This document shows positions 61,901 to 64,000 of a stretch of DNA of 64,000 nucleotides, in pieces; the first letter of the stretch is position 1; each line of letters begins with the position of its first letter. The stretch is from Branchiostoma floridae (Eukaryota; Chordata; Leptocardii; Amphioxiformes; Branchiostomatidae). The stretch lies in contig NC_049979.1 in assembly GCF_000003815.2 (NCBI RefSeq), forward strand, positions 16,240,900 through 16,304,899, written 5' to 3'. The notes under the pieces were generated by a model. It searched no databases. It was not told where the DNA came from and worked only from the letters and a program-made list of their open reading frames with translations. The translations under genes were made by a program, and so were the position numbers.

Positions 61901-62733
61901 TAGTTTAAGATGTATGAGTTAATAGCTTTTCATACATGTATGATAGATTGATCAGTGCAACATGTTCACAACGGGTGGTTATAATATAGTGATACTATGT
62001 AAGAATCAAACATCAAAATGTTGAAAATTTTATCCTTCCCCCTCCCACCAAACAGTCAAAAAGAGACAGCTTCAGTGTTTCTTGGACCCTCAATGAATGG
62101 TTTGGGAATTGGGAATGTGCTTCCATTCTAATGATAATGTGGAAGATGAAAAATGTTAGTACATGTCACTTTACACACACTGGGTCTACAGATGGATAAT
62201 CACACAGTTATATCCAATGTGAAATATTGGACATAACGTTGTATCCCCGTGCAGATAAACGCATTCCTTGAAAAGTACATCAGATATCTATGGATGGTTT
62301 TACTTTATTTCGGGTTCTCAATTGGATGCTCCATCATCATCATGTTGGCAGAGCAATGTCCCATCATTCCAGTGTCACAAACAATAGAGGTTAGAACATC
62401 ATAGTGTTAAGCAACTGGGTGAAAGAGAGAGGGGTAACAATGATCAATGATTGTTACCCCTCTCTCTTTCACCCAGTTTTGTAATACCTCGTTCTTCCAT
62501 TGTGCTCCAATGATGTACATGTATGTGCTATTGTGTATTATGCTGAAATATTGAATAAAGTTTTTCAAAAATTAAAAAAAAAAAAATTGTGTTAAGCAAG
62601 GGAGAAAAGACTACCTTTCAGTCCTTTGTACATCTCACTCACCTGACTGCACCACAAATAGAGCCAGCAGTAGTAGAACTGATCCACATAGTCCAACACT
62701 ACGGCAGGCTCGTCCTGCTACTCTCCCTGCCAT
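49550..62733 (-). CDS. HYOU1: Hypoxia up-regulated protein 1 (GRP170/ORP150), ER HSP70-family chaperone
   Basis: Large HSP70-type chaperone of the ER lumen; in other animals it binds unfolded proteins and acts as nucleotide-exchange factor for BiP. 28 coding exons (two following entries) sum to 3,234 nt: 1,077 aa plus stop, against 999 aa in human. All phases agree. Residues 1 to about 30 form a signal peptide ([13 protein letters not shown] core). [20 protein letters not shown] at 36-55 is the ATP phosphate loop, [10 protein letters not shown] at 177-186 the second, and [17 protein letters not shown] from 381 the adenosine motif. Residues about 560-750 and 990-1057 are long acidic, low-complexity stretches. 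The C-terminus is NDEL, an ER-retrieval signal like the human NDEL. Intron 9 hosts another gene on the plus strand. Confidence 0.97.
56091..62733 (-). CDS. HYOU1: HYOU1 exons 2-10 (signal peptide and first half of ATPase domain)
   Basis: Exons: 62643-62733 (coding part; exon extends to 62744), 61732-61793, 61389-61420, 60831-60909, 60389-60518, 60101-60125, 59861-59937, 59463-59591, 56091-56143. The 25-nt exon 7 and 32-nt exon 4 are supported by phase and by the reading GTVLFKHDE and [11 protein letters not shown]. Intron 9 (56144-59462) is 3.3 kb, much larger than its neighbours, because it contains the nested transporter gene. Confidence 0.95.
57111..57141. repeat. 31-bp perfect palindrome
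   Basis: Fifteen-base arms (CAAGGAGGTTATATC and its exact complement) around a single A. Direct copies of GATGAGG flank it on both sides. It lies in HYOU1 intron 9, upstream of the nested transporter gene. Confidence 0.9.
57918..58943 (+). CDS. SLC35G/EamA-type multipass transporter, nested in HYOU1 intron 9
   Basis: Drug/metabolite-transporter superfamily membrane protein, 341 aa, coding in one exon. About ten hydrophobic segments are visible, starting with [20 protein letters not shown] (about 29-48) and ending near [17 protein letters not shown]. Two repeated halves, each with a loop like [20 protein letters not shown] followed by a short turn and LGITGVVLL, fit the EamA repeat pattern; the closest family I recall is SLC35G1 (TMEM20). 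The substrate is unknown. An ATG at 57822 would add 32 residues, but TATAGACTGCAG ending at 57877 looks like a splice acceptor, so I take 57918 as start and expect a noncoding upstream exon. AATAAA signals lie near 59395 and 59409, and MITE copy 2 lies in the probable 3' UTR. Confidence 0.83.
   Translation: MTPGSLNGPNGGNNSAWTRVMASLKAAKGILLSLMSAIFLSFCAEFIALASKAGIPGFQILFLMRLIELLTLVPILAFCRPKLMGENRYQNIMLFLFVIIANFADIVNFLSFTYTVPGIAFGIIQGSMPFFVSCIGSLFLNESLGILDICAILLGITGVVLLAFGMTHIGAMSTKLLLLSIIIPVLASFANAPDMIMMRYLRGTLGIPITTSLLHQDLYGTVVLLAITYTAETPVWKMPLRTVLYVIGLGVSKFLAIFTVFAALEVEKAYIPTALRMFVIPISLLLDYCFLEEVPNSLQVAGVTLVILGLILISGYTWWTHRQEELQRTLLETLYFDPDEN
59053..59269. mobile_element. MITE copy 2, 217 bp, downstream of the nested transporter gene
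   Basis: Same element as 26019-26235: left end TAATGCTAGTTGACCTTTAT and right end reverse-complementing to TAACGCTTCACCTTTATTCG, with a matching interior (GGGGATATCACGTTGACGGA against AGGGATATCACATTGATGGA). More diverged at its tips than copy 1. Confidence 0.85.
62404..62599 (+). mobile_element. Retroposed insertion with poly(A) tail, 11-bp target duplication and 5' hairpin
   Basis: GTGTTAAGCAA occurs at 62404-62414 and 62589-62599 as a target-site duplication. The 174-bp insert (62415-62588) ends with AATAAA, a spacer and about 14 A, as expected from LINE-type retroposition of a polyadenylated RNA. Its first 64 bases form an exact inverted repeat (29-bp arms 62413-62441 and 62450-62478, 8-base loop). 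It sits in HYOU1 intron 2, 43 bp from the exon 2 donor. Source transcript unknown. Confidence 0.8.
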
Positions 62734-63586
62734 GTCTGCTCAGACTGTAACAATAGATGTTGGAAGGGTCAATGATGTGGTGATGCTATCTATCACAGGG
62801 TAAAGGTTTGTACTGTTAGTAGTATTATTATGGCGAGGGAAGCTTACTGTTATGAAGAATGTTCATGCAATATGGTACATCATCAGTAGAGATAATGTAG
62901 CATAGCGTTGCAACATTTCTTCAAACATTAGGTCCCATGTGTCAGCATTTATATATGAAAGCCATTGAATAATGTAGAACACACAGAACACAGGCTATAT
63001 AGCTGGTGATTGTGAAAATTATTGCAATTTGTGTTGGCACATTGTCATTGGTTCGACACCTGGCTAAATTAATAAATTTATGTAACGTTAAGGGGAAAAC
63101 GGCAAGTTGCTACCTGATTGGAAACTGTTTGTAATCATGATTCCCTTCATCAACGTTGTTAAAACAAAATATCTATGCCTATATCTAAATCACATGTAAA
63201 CCGCATGGCTAGATACCTCACGTGTGATGATGATTTCGGTACATCTGACGTGTACGTACCTGTGCTATAAGTGCCCCCCTCCCCCATTATTGTCCCTGCT
63301 TGTAATTTCATGTTAATCATTACAAAATATTCTGCTTTATTACTTCTTTTACATGTTAAGCAATGTCTGCCATGGGTGATATCTGTCACATTACATAAAA
63401 CTCCTTTGTGGTAGCAGGAAATTATAGATGCAAACGTGCCTTCCATATTTTACCGGTATCTGCAACCGGCAACTTGCAGCTGGCCGACCTAAAAATTATT
63501 TCTTTCATGAGATGCGAGATTTTCATAACTCGTAACAACGGTTTCCTAGCATATCATGAGTGCTAAAGAGTACCATTAGTACCTAC

Positions 63587-63700
63587 CTCAATTCTGAATC
63601 GGGGCGAAGGGTTTGATTGTACACGTAACTCCTGTAGGTCAGGCTGTTGGATTTTGAAAACACTACGTGGTACAATACCGGCACATGCGGCTTTCGTCTT
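63587..63700 (-). other. HYOU1: Probable noncoding first exon of HYOU1
   Basis: A strong GTAGGT donor on the minus strand ends an exon at 63587, and the start-codon exon begins with an acceptor at 62744, eleven bases before the ATG, so a 5' UTR exon must exist upstream. The 5' end is a guess. Confidence 0.5.
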
Positions 63701-63731
63701 CCAGAAAACGCGGAAGTGATTTGCTGACGAA

Positions 63732-63750
63732 TGTGGCGAGCCCTGATTGG
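63732..63750 (-). promoter_or_regulatory. ER-stress-response-element-like site in the HYOU1 promoter
   Basis: On the minus strand: CCAAT, nine bases (CAGGGCTCG), then CCACA. The ERSE consensus is CCAAT-N9-CCACG, so only the last base differs, and spacing and orientation are right. Vertebrate HYOU1 is induced by ER stress through ATF6/XBP1. A second CCAAT in the same orientation lies at 63795-63799. Confidence 0.6.
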
Positions 63751-63887
63751 TCAACGGTGAACCCGTAAAGTGACATCCGCAAAGACAGCATGTGATTGGT
63801 CAATGTACGGGTCAACGAGAGTGAAAAAAAGAGAAGCCTCACTCCGAGCAGATGTTTGAGTGAATACGTCTTCTGTAACAGCCATCA

Positions 63888-64000
63888 ATGATACGAGATT
63901 GGAATGGAGTGCAGCTACCATCAGAAACGCCCGGCAGTCTGAAGACGTTAACGTTTATGGTGACATTCGAGCAGCGCCTTGTCGGGAGGACTCAACGAGG
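63888..64000 (+). CDS. Possible start of a divergent gene, truncated by the window edge
   Basis: ORF opening with ATG at 63888 (preceded by an in-frame TAA at 63876-63878) and open for 37 codons to the window end: MIRDWNGVQLPSETPGSLK and onward. It points away from HYOU1, so the 63700-63888 interval could be a bidirectional promoter. Too short to identify. Confidence 0.35.
   Translation, partial: MIRDWNGVQLPSETPGSLKTLTFMVTFEQRLVGRTQR

Overview
The window is eukaryotic nuclear DNA. Exons are small (15 to 290 bp), introns are mostly 200 to 600 bp with GT-AG borders, and there are no operons. Gene content (a Bsx-type homeobox gene, a very large ciliary gene CFAP54 and the ER chaperone gene HYOU1), together with gene density and abundant short DNA transposons, fits an invertebrate deuterostome. 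Amphioxus (Branchiostoma) is the best guess. One 100-N assembly gap lies at 22387-22486.

Layout. (1) 1-3084: a three-exon Bsx-like homeobox gene on the minus strand. (2) 3085-10900: a gene-poor intergenic region with a GC-rich minisatellite, homeodomain-type TAATTG motifs and a possible tRNA-derived SINE relic. (3) 10955-42099: CFAP54 on the minus strand. I resolved 70 coding exons whose splice phases all agree. They sum to 10,116 nt (3,371 aa plus stop). A possible 15-nt microexon would add five residues. Its introns hold a MITE, a hAT-like element with an 8-bp target duplication, a long-TIR element, a 32-bp tandem array and an unexplained plus-strand open frame. (4) 42100-49500: repeat-rich intergenic DNA. 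It holds a possible small TATA-driven ORF, a mariner-like TIR element next to a broken reverse-transcriptase fragment, a roughly 1.8-kb repeat block studded with POU-octamer sequences, and a 150-bp tandem duplication. (5) 49550-63700: HYOU1 on the minus strand. It has 28 coding exons (1,077 aa) plus a noncoding first exon, a signal peptide, an HSP70 ATPase domain and a C-terminal NDEL retention signal. A plus-strand gene for an SLC35G/EamA-type transporter sits inside its 3.3-kb intron 9. (6) 63888-64000: a divergent ORF running off the right edge.

The genes do not form one pathway. Bsx is a developmental transcription factor, CFAP54 serves motile cilia, HYOU1 folds proteins in the ER, and the nested gene encodes a multipass membrane transporter. 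The strongest regulatory candidate is an ER-stress-element-like site (CCAAT-N9-CCACA) upstream of HYOU1. No complete autonomous transposon, rRNA, tRNA gene or CRISPR array was seen. All exon borders come from reading splice signals and phases by eye; no alignment or transcript data were available.
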